From an uncultured Cyclobacteriaceae bacterium (GTDB lineage Bacteria > Bacteroidota > Bacteroidia > Cytophagales > Cyclobacteriaceae): a stretch of DNA of 64,000 nt. A model generated the notes under the pieces. The model saw only the letters and a list, made by a program, of their open reading frames with translations. It searched no databases and was not told where the DNA came from. The translations under genes were made by a program, and so were the position numbers. Location of the stretch: assembly GCA_937146645.1 (NCBI GenBank), contig CAKZRQ010000037.1, positions 124,001 through 188,000 on the forward strand, in the 5' to 3' direction. This document shows, one piece after another, positions 17,494 to 25,470 of the stretch (positions are counted from its first letter, which is position 1; each line of letters starts with the position of its first letter).

Positions 17494-18348
17494 ATGAGTT
17501 CGAAAGTTACACGTTTTGCACCAACTCCAAGTGGATTTTTACACTTGGGTAATCTCTATTCTTTTTTGGTAACCAAAGCCTTGGCAAAGCAAAAAAACTC
17601 CAAGATTCTTCTCCGAATCGATGATATGGATCATGAACGTGTGCGGGATGAATACATTCAGGATATTTTCGATACCCTTGAATTCATGGATCTTGAATAT
17701 GATTTAGGCCCAAAGAATCTTGAAGACTTCAAATCAAATTGGTCGCAGAAAGTCAGACTCGAGAATTACAAAGAAGCAATTGCTAGGCTAATCCAAGAGG
17801 CAAAGGTATTCGCTTGTGATTGCTCACGAAAAACAATCAAGGAAAGGGCACCAGATGGGTATTACGATGGCTTTTGTCTCGATAGAAACTTGCCTCTCGA
17901 TCAACCAGAAACATGCCTTAGACTCAAAATTTCAGGATATCAATCCGCTTACGGCCCTACTGAACCGTATCCGATAATTCGAAAAAAAGATCGATTCCCA
18001 GCTTATCATTTATGTTCTCTTATCGACGATTTTGAGTTTAGTGTGAATATGATTATTAGAGGTTCAGACCTTCTTTCTTCCACCGCCACACAAGCCGGAA
18101 TCGCCTCTTCCTTAGGAAAAGGTGAAGAGTTTGAAGCAACCGAAATCATTCACCATGATATCCTTTTAGATGAGAAGGGAGAAAAACTGGCTAAATCTGT
18201 TGGGGCTCTTTCAATACAGAGTATAAGAAAGGAAGGAAAAAATCCATCTGACCTTTTCATGATTCTTTCAAAAATGCTGCAATGGCCTACTGCGGTTGAT
18301 AACTTCGAAGACTTCTCGAATGAAGTCACAAAAAAAATGGCCACATAA
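17494..18348 (+). CDS. gluQ: Glutamyl-Q tRNA(Asp) synthetase-like protein
   Basis: A 284-residue glutamyl-tRNA-synthetase paralogue without the anticodon-binding domain. The HIGH signature reads HLGN after RFAPTPSGFL, ARG/Ile-Asp-Asp segment RIDDMDHERV, a zinc-type cluster CDCSRKTI ... YYDGFC, a conserved RGSDLLSS segment, and the KMSKS-like loop EKLAKS. This is the arrangement of GluQ-RS, which attaches Glu to queuosine at position 34 of tRNA(Asp). ATG 17494 is chosen, immediately preceded by a purine-rich GAGAAGG; an earlier TTG at 17485 is less likely. The downstream hairpin at 18334-18365 overlaps its stop. Confidence 0.85.
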   Translation: MSSKVTRFAPTPSGFLHLGNLYSFLVTKALAKQKNSKILLRIDDMDHERVRDEYIQDIFDTLEFMDLEYDLGPKNLEDFKSNWSQKVRLENYKEAIARLIQEAKVFACDCSRKTIKERAPDGYYDGFCLDRNLPLDQPETCLRLKISGYQSAYGPTEPYPIIRKKDRFPAYHLCSLIDDFEFSVNMIIRGSDLLSSTATQAGIASSLGKGEEFEATEIIHHDILLDEKGEKLAKSVGALSIQSIRKEGKNPSDLFMILSKMLQWPTAVDNFEDFSNEVTKKMAT

Positions 18349-18365
18349 AAATCAGTGGCCATTTT
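18331..18365 (-). terminator. Terminator after the S10 peptidase, overlapping gluQ end
   Basis: An 11-bp stem (AAAATGGCCAC / GTGGCCATTTT, 10-nt loop) with an A-run at 18331-18337 reads as stem plus T-run on the minus strand, just past the S10 peptidase stop. On the plus strand it overlaps the gluQ stop and has only four T's, so it is a weaker terminator that way. Confidence 0.75.
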
Positions 18366-18371
18366 CTGGTT

Positions 18372-19853
18372 TTAGTATTTCGCAGGTTGGTCAGGCATGA
18401 CTTTGGACTTTTCTATGAACTCCCGGATGTCTTGATTCGAGGTCTCTAAATCCTCCGCTCTCAAATACATCATGTGTCCACTTCGATAGCCTTTAAATGA
18501 AGTTCGATCACTCATTCGACCTGTTGGATCAATGTGCCAAAGACTGTATTTCGCATTGAAATAATCCGTACCACCATCATAGTAGCCAGACTGAATCATC
18601 ACATGCAAATAAGGATTTTGTCTCATGGCCGTACCCAAATCATATCCCGTGGTTTCATTTGATCGGTCCCAAGGTCTTACAGGTCCGAAAAGGTTATAAG
18701 TCAAATCCGTTTCGTAACCAAGAACATTTCTGGCATAAATATTAAATGCTGGTGCAAAGGCATGATTCCATGAAGTCAAGGCTGGGTCAAAATCATAAGA
18801 AGTACCCGCATTTTGCCGGTCCACCCCACGATAACGACTGTCCAATCTACCGACGGTCAATCCTTCATCTCTCAAAAGCTCCTTCCAAAAGAATCTGGTA
18901 GGCACCATCAAATTATGATCTAAAATGGACTGCTTACTGATTCCTGAATAAAATGCCATCTTCTCTGCGATGGCATCCCTTTCGCTGGCTGAAAGATTAC
19001 CACCTTTTACCATTGCTGGCAAAAGTTCATTGATAGCAAAATCCTCGGCCTCGGGTAATATTTCATCCAAATCCTTGCTTTGGAGCTCCTGTGGGAGCTG
19101 TTCATGGTACCAGGCTGTAGCAGTGAAATAAGGCAGATAGTTGGCCATTTTCACAGGACCTCCCCTGTCAATGCCCATATCGGTAGGAGAAACCAGAATA
19201 ACCCCATTGAAATACATCCAGTGTGAATTCTGTAGCCGTGATACCAATCCAGCAACCCGGGTGGTACCGTAACTTTCACCTATCAAGTATTTAGGAGAAG
19301 ACCATCTGTTTTGACGCGTCACAAAGGTATTCACCCAATCAGCCAAATACCTGATATCCGAGTTGATACCGAAGAATGTAGAGCGATCTACTTCTTTATT
19401 TAGAATTCTGGAGTAGCCTGTATTCACCGGATCCACAAAAACGATATCCGCGACATCCAGAATTGAATTAGGATTATCCTTAATTCCATAGGGCTGAACA
19501 GGGTATCCTTCATCGTCGATTCTAAGAATCTTTGGGCCTGTATAGGCCAAATGCATCCAGATAGAGGCTGATCCCGGACCACCATTAAAGGAAATCACCA
19601 AAGGCCTGCTTTCCTTATCGGAAATATCTGATCTCTCGTAATAGGTATAAAATAGTGAAGCCATTGGCTCACCATTTTCATCCCAAACAGGCTGTGTACC
19701 TGCCGTAGCTGTGTATTGGACTCGCTGACCTTTAATGGTCACCGAATGGCTCGTTTGGACGGTGGATTGGGTTTCCAGTTTTCGTACTTGATCTTGCGCA
19801 GAAGCAAACTGAAAAGCTATTAATCCTAAAAATAGAAGTATGGTTTTTCTCAT
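18372..19853 (-). CDS. Secreted S10-family serine carboxypeptidase
   Basis: A 493-residue exported alpha/beta-hydrolase peptidase. A signal peptide (about 1-20, ending FASAQ) precedes the mature protein. The oxyanion region SFNGGPGSASIWMHLAYTGPK and the nucleophile motif IGESYGTTRVAGL (Ser194) are typical of family S10; the acid and base lie in the C-terminal GYYDGGTDYFNAKY and YRSGHMMYL segments (His near 470). Such bacterial S10 enzymes remove C-terminal residues of peptides in the periplasm or outside. The gene stands alone on the minus strand, 78 bp downstream of the ion-channel gene and closed by a terminator overlapping gluQ. Confidence 0.93.
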   Translation of the reverse strand: MRKTILLFLGLIAFQFASAQDQVRKLETQSTVQTSHSVTIKGQRVQYTATAGTQPVWDENGEPMASLFYTYYERSDISDKESRPLVISFNGGPGSASIWMHLAYTGPKILRIDDEGYPVQPYGIKDNPNSILDVADIVFVDPVNTGYSRILNKEVDRSTFFGINSDIRYLADWVNTFVTRQNRWSSPKYLIGESYGTTRVAGLVSRLQNSHWMYFNGVILVSPTDMGIDRGGPVKMANYLPYFTATAWYHEQLPQELQSKDLDEILPEAEDFAINELLPAMVKGGNLSASERDAIAEKMAFYSGISKQSILDHNLMVPTRFFWKELLRDEGLTVGRLDSRYRGVDRQNAGTSYDFDPALTSWNHAFAPAFNIYARNVLGYETDLTYNLFGPVRPWDRSNETTGYDLGTAMRQNPYLHVMIQSGYYDGGTDYFNAKYSLWHIDPTGRMSDRTSFKGYRSGHMMYLRAEDLETSNQDIREFIEKSKVMPDQPAKY

Positions 19854-19931
19854 AATCTTGCATTTGTCAGGTTGAAACTAGCCTGACCATGCAGAACTAA
19901 ATAGGAGAATTACATAAGTGGGATGTACAAA

Positions 19932-20639
19932 TTACTTGCTGCTGGAAACAAGCTTTGCGATGACTACGGCGGGGTACAGAATACCAACGGTAGAGAGGAA
20001 TACTGCTACCATGCGTGCCACAATGTTCACAGCCACAATATCTCCATAGCCCACAGTGGTCAGAGAAACCAAACTGAAATAGACATATTCTGGAAAGTCC
20101 AACTCAGTTCCTGTCAGAGGTCGCGAACCTTCGATCGATGAGCCGGTATAAATGTGGACAAGCTCCAATACATAAGCGCCCAGTACAGCCATCAACAAAT
20201 ACACATTCACTGCGCCAAATACTCGATAAAGATTTACTTCATTATCTCTAAATAAAAGCCTGAAATTCACAAAGATAAATACAACCATATTCGCTAAACC
20301 AACAAAGAGTTCAACATTATAGTACTCAGCTGAAGTCGGTCCAAAACGTATTATTCTAAGTGTCAATTGACAAATGAATAAAGTGGTCGTCAGTATAATT
20401 AGCGTGGGTTCCCTGGAGGACCATATCCCTGTAAAAAACAAAAACAGGAAGGTCACACTGACAAAAACTGGCCCTATATACTCATACTCTATAAGTATAG
20501 GGAGCACGAATACCAGGAATAGCAGAATAAAGAATAGCAATACAAAGCTCGCATCAGTCAGCCAATAGCTGGTGAACCTATGGAAGGCCTTTTTCACATG
20601 AGGCTTTCTATATCTCAGCGCTTTCGTTAAGTCAGGCAT
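19932..20639 (-). CDS. Potassium-channel-type two-pore-domain-like ion channel
   Basis: A 235-residue membrane protein with about five to six transmembrane segments and a C-terminal pore domain: the selectivity filter TVGYGD (residues 195-200) after YFSLVSLT and before the last helix VARMVAVFLSTVGILYPAVVIAKLV. It has no cytosolic RCK domain. The N-terminal half contains four hydrophobic helices without the charged S4 pattern of voltage-gated channels. The gene is last in a compact minus-strand set: DinB, PhzF (0-bp gap) and this gene (2-bp gap to PhzF), so co-transcription is likely. Potassium selectivity is inferred from the filter. Confidence 0.9.
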   Translation of the reverse strand: MPDLTKALRYRKPHVKKAFHRFTSYWLTDASFVLLFFILLFLVFVLPILIEYEYIGPVFVSVTFLFLFFTGIWSSREPTLIILTTTLFICQLTLRIIRFGPTSAEYYNVELFVGLANMVVFIFVNFRLLFRDNEVNLYRVFGAVNVYLLMAVLGAYVLELVHIYTGSSIEGSRPLTGTELDFPEYVYFSLVSLTTVGYGDIVAVNIVARMVAVFLSTVGILYPAVVIAKLVSSSK

Positions 20640-20641
20640 AC

Positions 20642-21436
20642 TTAAAACTCCATAATTCCCTGCATTACTGCAACCGCATTTCCACGAATCAAGACTCGAT
20701 CTTCTAATTTCTCAATTTCCATCTCACCACCCCTCTTGCTGGCTTGATAAGCCTTCAACATACTTTTTCCTGTTCGCTTATTCCAATAATCCATTAAAGC
20801 ACAATGAGCAAATCCAGTAACCGGATCTTCCGGTACTCCCACATTTGGCCCAAAGAACCTGGAGCAAATGTCATAGCCATCCGTCCCTTTCGACGTGATA
20901 ATAATTCCTTCTTCACTGTGTTTTGCGATTTCCATAAAGTCAGGCTCGCATTCCTTCACATCATCTGCGGAGTTTAATTCCAGAATCCAGTTTTTCTTAA
21001 GCTCAGCTGAACTGACCACTTCCTTTCCCATGAAGGAATCTGAGAAATGAGGATGAATGCCTCGAGTGGTAGGAATTAAAGGAAAATTCATTTCTAGATG
21101 ATCACCAATAGATTTCACAATCAGTTCACCGCTTAATGTTGAAAAATGCATACTTCTTCCCTCCTCTGACCAACCAGACTTCAGCATCCAAAAGGCACTT
21201 GCTAAGGTCGCGTGTCCGCATAGATCAATCTCGAGGGTAGGCGTAAACCATCTCAGGTTGAAATAATCCGGTTTCTCTGTCCGCTGGACAAAGGCAGTTT
21301 CACTCAGATTCATCTCCATTGCAATGGACTGCATTTGATCAGAACTGAGTTCATCTTCCATTAAAACCACTCCGGCAGGATTACCTGAAAAGGCTTTGTT
21401 GGTGAAAGAATCAACGGTGGCGATAGAAATTTTCAT
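20642..21436 (-). CDS. PhzF-family isomerase
   Basis: A 264-residue protein of the PhzF/diaminopimelate-epimerase-like fold. Features: FTNKAFSGNPAGVVLM at the start, the catalytic Glu46 in MNLSETAFV, the substrate-loop RWFTPTLEIDLCGHATLASAFWML, and the C-terminal repeat FFGPNVGVPEDPVTGFAHCAL. The family includes PhzF of phenazine synthesis, but most members in Bacteroidota are of unknown substrate and act as isomerases on amino acid-like acids; no phenazine genes are near. It sits between DinB (0-bp gap) and the ion channel (2-bp gap) in an operon. Confidence 0.92.
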   Translation of the reverse strand: MKISIATVDSFTNKAFSGNPAGVVLMEDELSSDQMQSIAMEMNLSETAFVQRTEKPDYFNLRWFTPTLEIDLCGHATLASAFWMLKSGWSEEGRSMHFSTLSGELIVKSIGDHLEMNFPLIPTTRGIHPHFSDSFMGKEVVSSAELKKNWILELNSADDVKECEPDFMEIAKHSEEGIIITSKGTDGYDICSRFFGPNVGVPEDPVTGFAHCALMDYWNKRTGKSMLKAYQASKRGGEMEIEKLEDRVLIRGNAVAVMQGIMEF

Positions 21437-21952
21437 CTAGTATTTCTCAGTTAACACGTGAAAATGATGTGCAAAATGGGCCGGAATAATCCAGAAAAGA
21501 GCATTCGCATTTATTGGATTACCATTTGCATTCCCCTTGATTTCCAAGGCCGATTCTTCTATTGTCCTCAGCATGGAAAGAATCGCGATTCTATTGATTT
21601 TAAAGTCACTTAATAGATCTCTAGAAACAAGAGAATTGAAATTCGCTCCTTCCACATAAGGGTCCTGATCATAGCCCGGCAAATCAGTTTTATCCCCTCT
21701 GGAAATGGCTAGGGCACGATAAGCAAATACCCGTTCTGAATCGATTATGTGTCCCAAAACCTCCTTTGGACTCCATTTCCCCTCAGCATAGCCCCGACCA
21801 CTCCATTCCTCACCTTTTGAATCAAAAAGCTGCTCAATCGCCTTTACCTGGGAATTCATTAGATCCAGGAATTCACCATCTTTTACATAATTTAGATACT
21901 GATCAAAATATTTTGGATAGTCGCCTTCTTTTGGAAAAATTGGAGTAGTCAT
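21437..21952 (-). CDS. DinB-like metal-binding four-helix protein
   Basis: A 171-residue protein of the DinB/YfiT superfamily: a four-helix bundle with three histidines for a divalent metal. The first is in KEVLGHIIDSERVFAYRAL and the others in IIPAHFAHHFHVLTEKY. These proteins often act as thiol-dependent transferases (for example with mycothiol or bacillithiol), though a role in the SOS response gave the family its name. It is the first gene of a DinB-PhzF-channel operon. The 229-bp upstream gap is shared with ferritin and probably carries both promoters. Confidence 0.88.
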   Translation of the reverse strand: MTTPIFPKEGDYPKYFDQYLNYVKDGEFLDLMNSQVKAIEQLFDSKGEEWSGRGYAEGKWSPKEVLGHIIDSERVFAYRALAISRGDKTDLPGYDQDPYVEGANFNSLVSRDLLSDFKINRIAILSMLRTIEESALEIKGNANGNPINANALFWIIPAHFAHHFHVLTEKY

Positions 21953-22155
21953 GTTCTGTTTTTTAGCTTTTTGAAAGTATAAAAAATATTGAAGGCCTCG
22001 GTTATGCGCTCCTTCTTTTTATTGCCCTACGGCAAAGCTGATGATCGAACATCAAATCGAATGCTTCATAAAAATCCTCTTATTCTTCTAAATTAAACCA
22101 ATTCTAAATTTTAGTAGATGGGATTCTGGCAGAACCACCGGGCACCTTTATTGGT

Positions 22156-22163
22156 TATGTTTG
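22156..22163 (+). promoter_or_regulatory. Possible -7 box of the ferritin gene
   Basis: TATGTTTG matches TAnnTTTG exactly and lies 18 bp before the ferritin ATG at 22182. No clear TTTG is seen at the right distance upstream, so only the -7 half is supported. Confidence 0.35.
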
Positions 22164-22181
22164 TATCTAAATTTTGAAATT

Positions 22182-22733
22182 ATGAGAGAGAAAGAAATAG
22201 TAACCTTACAAAGATCTTTGCTTCCTGAAACCGAAGGAATGTTGAATGGGCAAATTGAAATGGAGGGTACATCATCTGCATATTATCTTTCCATGGCATC
22301 CTGGTGCGATATGATGGGCTATGCCAATGCCGCAAAATATCTTTACACACATGCTGATGAAGAAAGAATGCACATGATGAAAATTTTCCATTATGTGAAT
22401 GAAGCGGGTGGACATGCTATCCAACCGGAAATCACAGGAATCCGACACAACTTTAACTCCCTTCGAGAAGTGTTCGAATTGATTCTCGAGCATGAAATTA
22501 AAGTGACCAAGTCGATCAATTCCATCGTTGAGCATTCATTCGCATCTAAGGATTTCGCGACTTTCAGCTTTATGCAATGGTACGTGACCGAGCAAAGAGA
22601 AGAGGAAACCATGTCAAGAAGAGCTCTTGAGCTGTTTGACATCATTGGTGAAGAGGGCGTTGGTCTTTGGACTATCGATCAGGAGCTTGGTAAGCTGCAC
22701 GATCAATCAGTCAGTCAAGCGACTGGCGAATAA
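22182..22733 (+). CDS. Ferritin
   Basis: A 183-residue FtnA-type ferritin starting at ATG 22182; a TTG at 22161 that would add seven residues falls inside the -7 box and is rejected. Ferroxidase-site residues are visible: GQIEMEGTSSAYYLSM (Glu), HADEERMHMMKIF (Glu and His), the EHEIKVTKSIN segment, and QWYVTEQREEETM (the later Glu/Gln). It stores iron in a 24-mer cage. A terminator follows. The gene is divergent from DinB across a 229-bp intergenic region and is probably regulated on its own. Confidence 0.95.
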   Translation: MREKEIVTLQRSLLPETEGMLNGQIEMEGTSSAYYLSMASWCDMMGYANAAKYLYTHADEERMHMMKIFHYVNEAGGHAIQPEITGIRHNFNSLREVFELILEHEIKVTKSINSIVEHSFASKDFATFSFMQWYVTEQREEETMSRRALELFDIIGEEGVGLWTIDQELGKLHDQSVSQATGE

Positions 22734-22753
22734 AATAGACTTAATTAAAAAGG

Positions 22754-22780
22754 AAGAGCGGCAAAAGCCGCTCTTTTTTT
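22754..22780 (+). terminator. Intrinsic terminator after ferritin
   Basis: A 9-bp stem (AAGAGCGGC / GCCGCTCTT, AAAA loop) ends in a run of seven T's, 20 bp after the ferritin stop. Confidence 0.93.
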
Positions 22781-22936
22781 ATGCCCAATTATTGAAATTC
22801 ACTAATCATGGTTGATGACATTCTCACTTTTTGCCAAAAAATGGATTTCTCCAATGAAAAATTAGGCCTTTTGCTAATTCTCATAAAATCTCTTTCCCAG
22901 CCTAGGAATAAGTGAGTTCAAGACCCACTTGCAGCT

Positions 22937-22961
22937 CATAGCTTGAAGAAAAAAAGCTATG
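22937..22961 (+). promoter_or_regulatory. Hairpin covering the start codon of the hydroxylase fusion
   Basis: CATAGCTT (22937-22944) is complementary to AAGCTATG (22954-22961), whose ATG is the start codon of the next gene. A folded mRNA would occlude the start, which could reduce or condition translation. There is no T-run, so it is not a terminator. Confidence 0.35.
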
Positions 22962-24206
22962 AAAAACACAAAATCCATTCAGACACCTACATCCTTCCTT
23001 CACTGTTCGATTCAGGCAATTATCATTTTACTATCCCTACTTTGGTTAGGACTTCTTTTCGATAAAAACCGTGTTTTGAGTTATGCAATAGTCTTCGCCT
23101 CAGGATGGTTTACATGGACATTTATCGAATACGCCATACATAGGTTTTTAATGCATGAGCTAGTTCTTCCTGGGAAAAAGGACAAGTTATTCAATCATCA
23201 TGACCACCATAAATTCCCACAACATTTAAAGGTCAATTTTTTCCATCGGTCCTTATCAATTTGTGCATTGATTTTAAGTTCTGTCTTTGCTTGGTTTAAG
23301 GGTGGCGCCTATCCAATGGCAGCTGGATTTATTAGTGGCTTCGCTACTTATAACCTAATTCATTATATCCTTCATCAAAGATTTGGTAAACACATTCTTC
23401 CCAAAACCCAAAGAGCTCATATTCTCCATCATAGCAAAAGGCCACACCACGGCTATAGCTTCAGCACTACATTTTGGGATTGGCTTTTCAATACTTTGCC
23501 CCCAAAAGAAGATGTCATTTCCGATAAAATGATTGAGAAATATTTTTCTAAAGAAAAAAGCACGAACATAAATAGGATCTCTTCTACCAAGATTTTAACA
23601 AAAAAGACATCAGTTTTATTAGTTGGTACTCTGATACTTACCTCGTCCTGCGTCCCAGTCTTCTCAGACCTTCAAAGCGCCCGAACCCTAGGTTCTGGAG
23701 GAGTTGAGGCTACTCCTTACTACACGAATACCGCTAATGAAATCTCTCATTTAGGTCTAAACTTTGGTGTTGGAGTTTCTGAAGGAGTAGATATCAGGGG
23801 AAAGATTGATCACAACTGGTACGGAAATTCAGAGGATGGAGAGAAGTATACTATTTTAGGTATAGGTCCCAAAATCTCACTCGTTCCTAATCGGCTCTCA
23901 CTTTTTGTCCCTTTTGGAAGAGCGCTAGGCCAAGAGCAAAATCAAACATGGGAAACCCATCCCACTCTATTCTACACCCAGCCACTAATCCCAGATATCC
24001 TTGAATTAACTATAGCTCCCAAATATTTAAAATACATGTGCGAAGACTGTGGTGGATCCTTTGCCACTAATTTGAGTTTGGCTTACGGAAAAAACCTCAA
24101 CCATAGTGCCCTAAGGTTAGAATACGGAAGAGTACTTGCAGGCGGAAGTGTAGGCCAGCTATCCATTGGCTATTCATTTAATTTAAATAGGGGGAAAGGC
24201 CGATAG
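22959..24206 (+). CDS. Fusion: fatty-acid-hydroxylase/sterol-desaturase domain plus lipoprotein-like beta domain
   Basis: A single 415-codon frame holding two different proteins. Residues about 1-190 are an integral-membrane di-iron hydroxylase with its histidine clusters (EYAIHRFLMH, FNHHDHHKFPQH, LIHYILHQRF, HILHHSKRPHHGYSFS), the pattern of carotenoid or fatty acid hydroxylases. After a polar linker, residues 213-231 form a second hydrophobic stretch KTSVLLVGTLILTSSC with a lipobox Cys231, followed by a beta-rich domain (GGVEATPYYTN ... LGLNFGVGVSEGVDIRGKID ... LSIGYSFNL) like an outer-membrane barrel. The linker contains KILTKK, looking like an eroded start of a former separate gene. No internal stop or frameshift is seen. 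Two separate products from an internal start cannot be excluded. Confidence 0.8.
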   Translation: MKNTKSIQTPTSFLHCSIQAIIILLSLLWLGLLFDKNRVLSYAIVFASGWFTWTFIEYAIHRFLMHELVLPGKKDKLFNHHDHHKFPQHLKVNFFHRSLSICALILSSVFAWFKGGAYPMAAGFISGFATYNLIHYILHQRFGKHILPKTQRAHILHHSKRPHHGYSFSTTFWDWLFNTLPPKEDVISDKMIEKYFSKEKSTNINRISSTKILTKKTSVLLVGTLILTSSCVPVFSDLQSARTLGSGGVEATPYYTNTANEISHLGLNFGVGVSEGVDIRGKIDHNWYGNSEDGEKYTILGIGPKISLVPNRLSLFVPFGRALGQEQNQTWETHPTLFYTQPLIPDILELTIAPKYLKYMCEDCGGSFATNLSLAYGKNLNHSALRLEYGRVLAGGSVGQLSIGYSFNLNRGKGR

Positions 24207-24394
24207 AATTCTTAGAAAAATAAATCTGATTCCTTCAAATAGAACTCTGAATTCTGCAATAACTTTCAAATTAAGCCTGTAAAACAAAAAAATAAATCGC
24301 TTATCTCATAGAATTTAATACTATAAAGCTTACTTGAATTGTTTTAAAATTTTATAAATTGTAAATAATCCAAATTTTATTCTCTTTCGGAAAC

Positions 24395-25402
24395 ATGGGC
24401 GCAATACAGGTTGCATTTTTTGAGAGTTTAAAGAATTCCATCCCCTCCTACTCTTCACTAGTAGACGTGGTGTCAGATACCTTGGATATAAGCGTTGACA
24501 GTGCTTATCGAAGAATTCGTGGAGAAAAGCTTCTGGACTTTAATGAGCTGGTTGTATTGAGCAAAAAGTTCAATGTTTCGCTGGATCGTGTTTTTGATAA
24601 TCAGAAGGACACTGTTCTTTTTCAGGCCAAACAAAACGATTTTAATGACAACACCAATTTCAAAAGTTGGATGGAGGACGTGCTCGCTCAGCTGGAAATG
24701 GTGGCAAGCTTTAAGGATAAGCATTATTACTTTCTCCTGAAGGACATTCCACCATGGTATCATTATTTCCATCCTGAGTTAGCAGCATTTAAATTTTTCT
24801 GTTGGCAAAAGTCGATACTCTTTAACGAAGACCTTAAAGATGAAAGGTTTTCAATTTTGGATAATAATTACGGTCATTTAGAGCAAATCACTCAGAAAAT
24901 TCTAAAGGCATCCACTAAGATCCCTACCACAGAAATATGGAACCTTGAGGGAATAAACACGACTCTTCGGCAGATAGATCTTTATCATGATATGGGCATT
25001 ATGAGTAGTTCTAAAGACACCGAAAAGCTCTACGAATGCATGATAGGATTAGTAGACCATCTGGAAAAAATGGCTGAATATGGAAAGAAATTTTTGCCAG
25101 GGACTCTACCAACCGACGAAAGTGCCGATTATAATTTCTATGTGAACGAATTTGTACTTGGAGACAACACCTTCTTTGTGAAAATCAATGACTCCAAAGT
25201 CACATACATAAATTATAATGTCATTTATTTCATGGCTACTTCAGACCCTTCATTCAATGAAGGCATGTTCCGAAACCTCGAGAATTTGATAAAAAAGTCA
25301 ACGATAATCAGCAAAACAGGTGAAAAGGATCGAAAGCAATTTTTCAACAAACTAAGACGGAAAGTTCAAACTCGTCTAGAAAGTCTTTACGAATCCTTTT
25401 GA
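24395..25402 (+). CDS. Putative HTH-type regulator, unknown family
   Basis: A 335-residue soluble protein. Residues about 20-70 (LVDVVSDTLDISVDSAYRRIRGEKLLDFNELVVLSKKFNVSLDRVF) read as an XRE-like helix-turn-helix, with a helix at each position of the canonical motif. The remaining 260 residues are helical, rich in aromatic and charged residues, and match nothing I can name; they may be a ligand-binding or oligomerisation part. The upstream 188 bp is very AT-rich with no repeat I can name. Its position ahead of the formylglycine-enzyme-like gene (68 bp further on) may indicate regulation of that gene, but this is inference from proximity. Confidence 0.7.
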   Translation: MGAIQVAFFESLKNSIPSYSSLVDVVSDTLDISVDSAYRRIRGEKLLDFNELVVLSKKFNVSLDRVFDNQKDTVLFQAKQNDFNDNTNFKSWMEDVLAQLEMVASFKDKHYYFLLKDIPPWYHYFHPELAAFKFFCWQKSILFNEDLKDERFSILDNNYGHLEQITQKILKASTKIPTTEIWNLEGINTTLRQIDLYHDMGIMSSSKDTEKLYECMIGLVDHLEKMAEYGKKFLPGTLPTDESADYNFYVNEFVLGDNTFFVKINDSKVTYINYNVIYFMATSDPSFNEGMFRNLENLIKKSTIISKTGEKDRKQFFNKLRRKVQTRLESLYESF

Positions 25403-25447
25403 GTAAACCTCTTTCTTTCTTTGAATGAATTTTGAGCTTTCTTGTTA

Positions 25448-25463
25448 CTTTAGTAATCTAAAG
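25448..25463. repeat. Inverted repeat upstream of the FGE-like gene
   Basis: CTTTAG and CTAAAG flank TAAT in the 68-bp gap between the HTH gene and the formylglycine-enzyme-like gene, 8 bp before the latter's start. A dimeric regulator could bind here; the neighbouring HTH protein is a candidate by proximity only. Confidence 0.3.
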
Positions 25464-25470
25464 AAAGCAG

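Noticed and set aside
20642..21436. Phenazine biosynthesis gene
   Set aside because: PhzF-like proteins are common without phenazine production and no other phz gene is present.
21953..22181. Riboswitch or small RNA in the largest intergenic gap (229 bp)
   Set aside because: I see no conserved riboswitch-like core or long stem with T-run; only the -7 box of ferritin is supportable.
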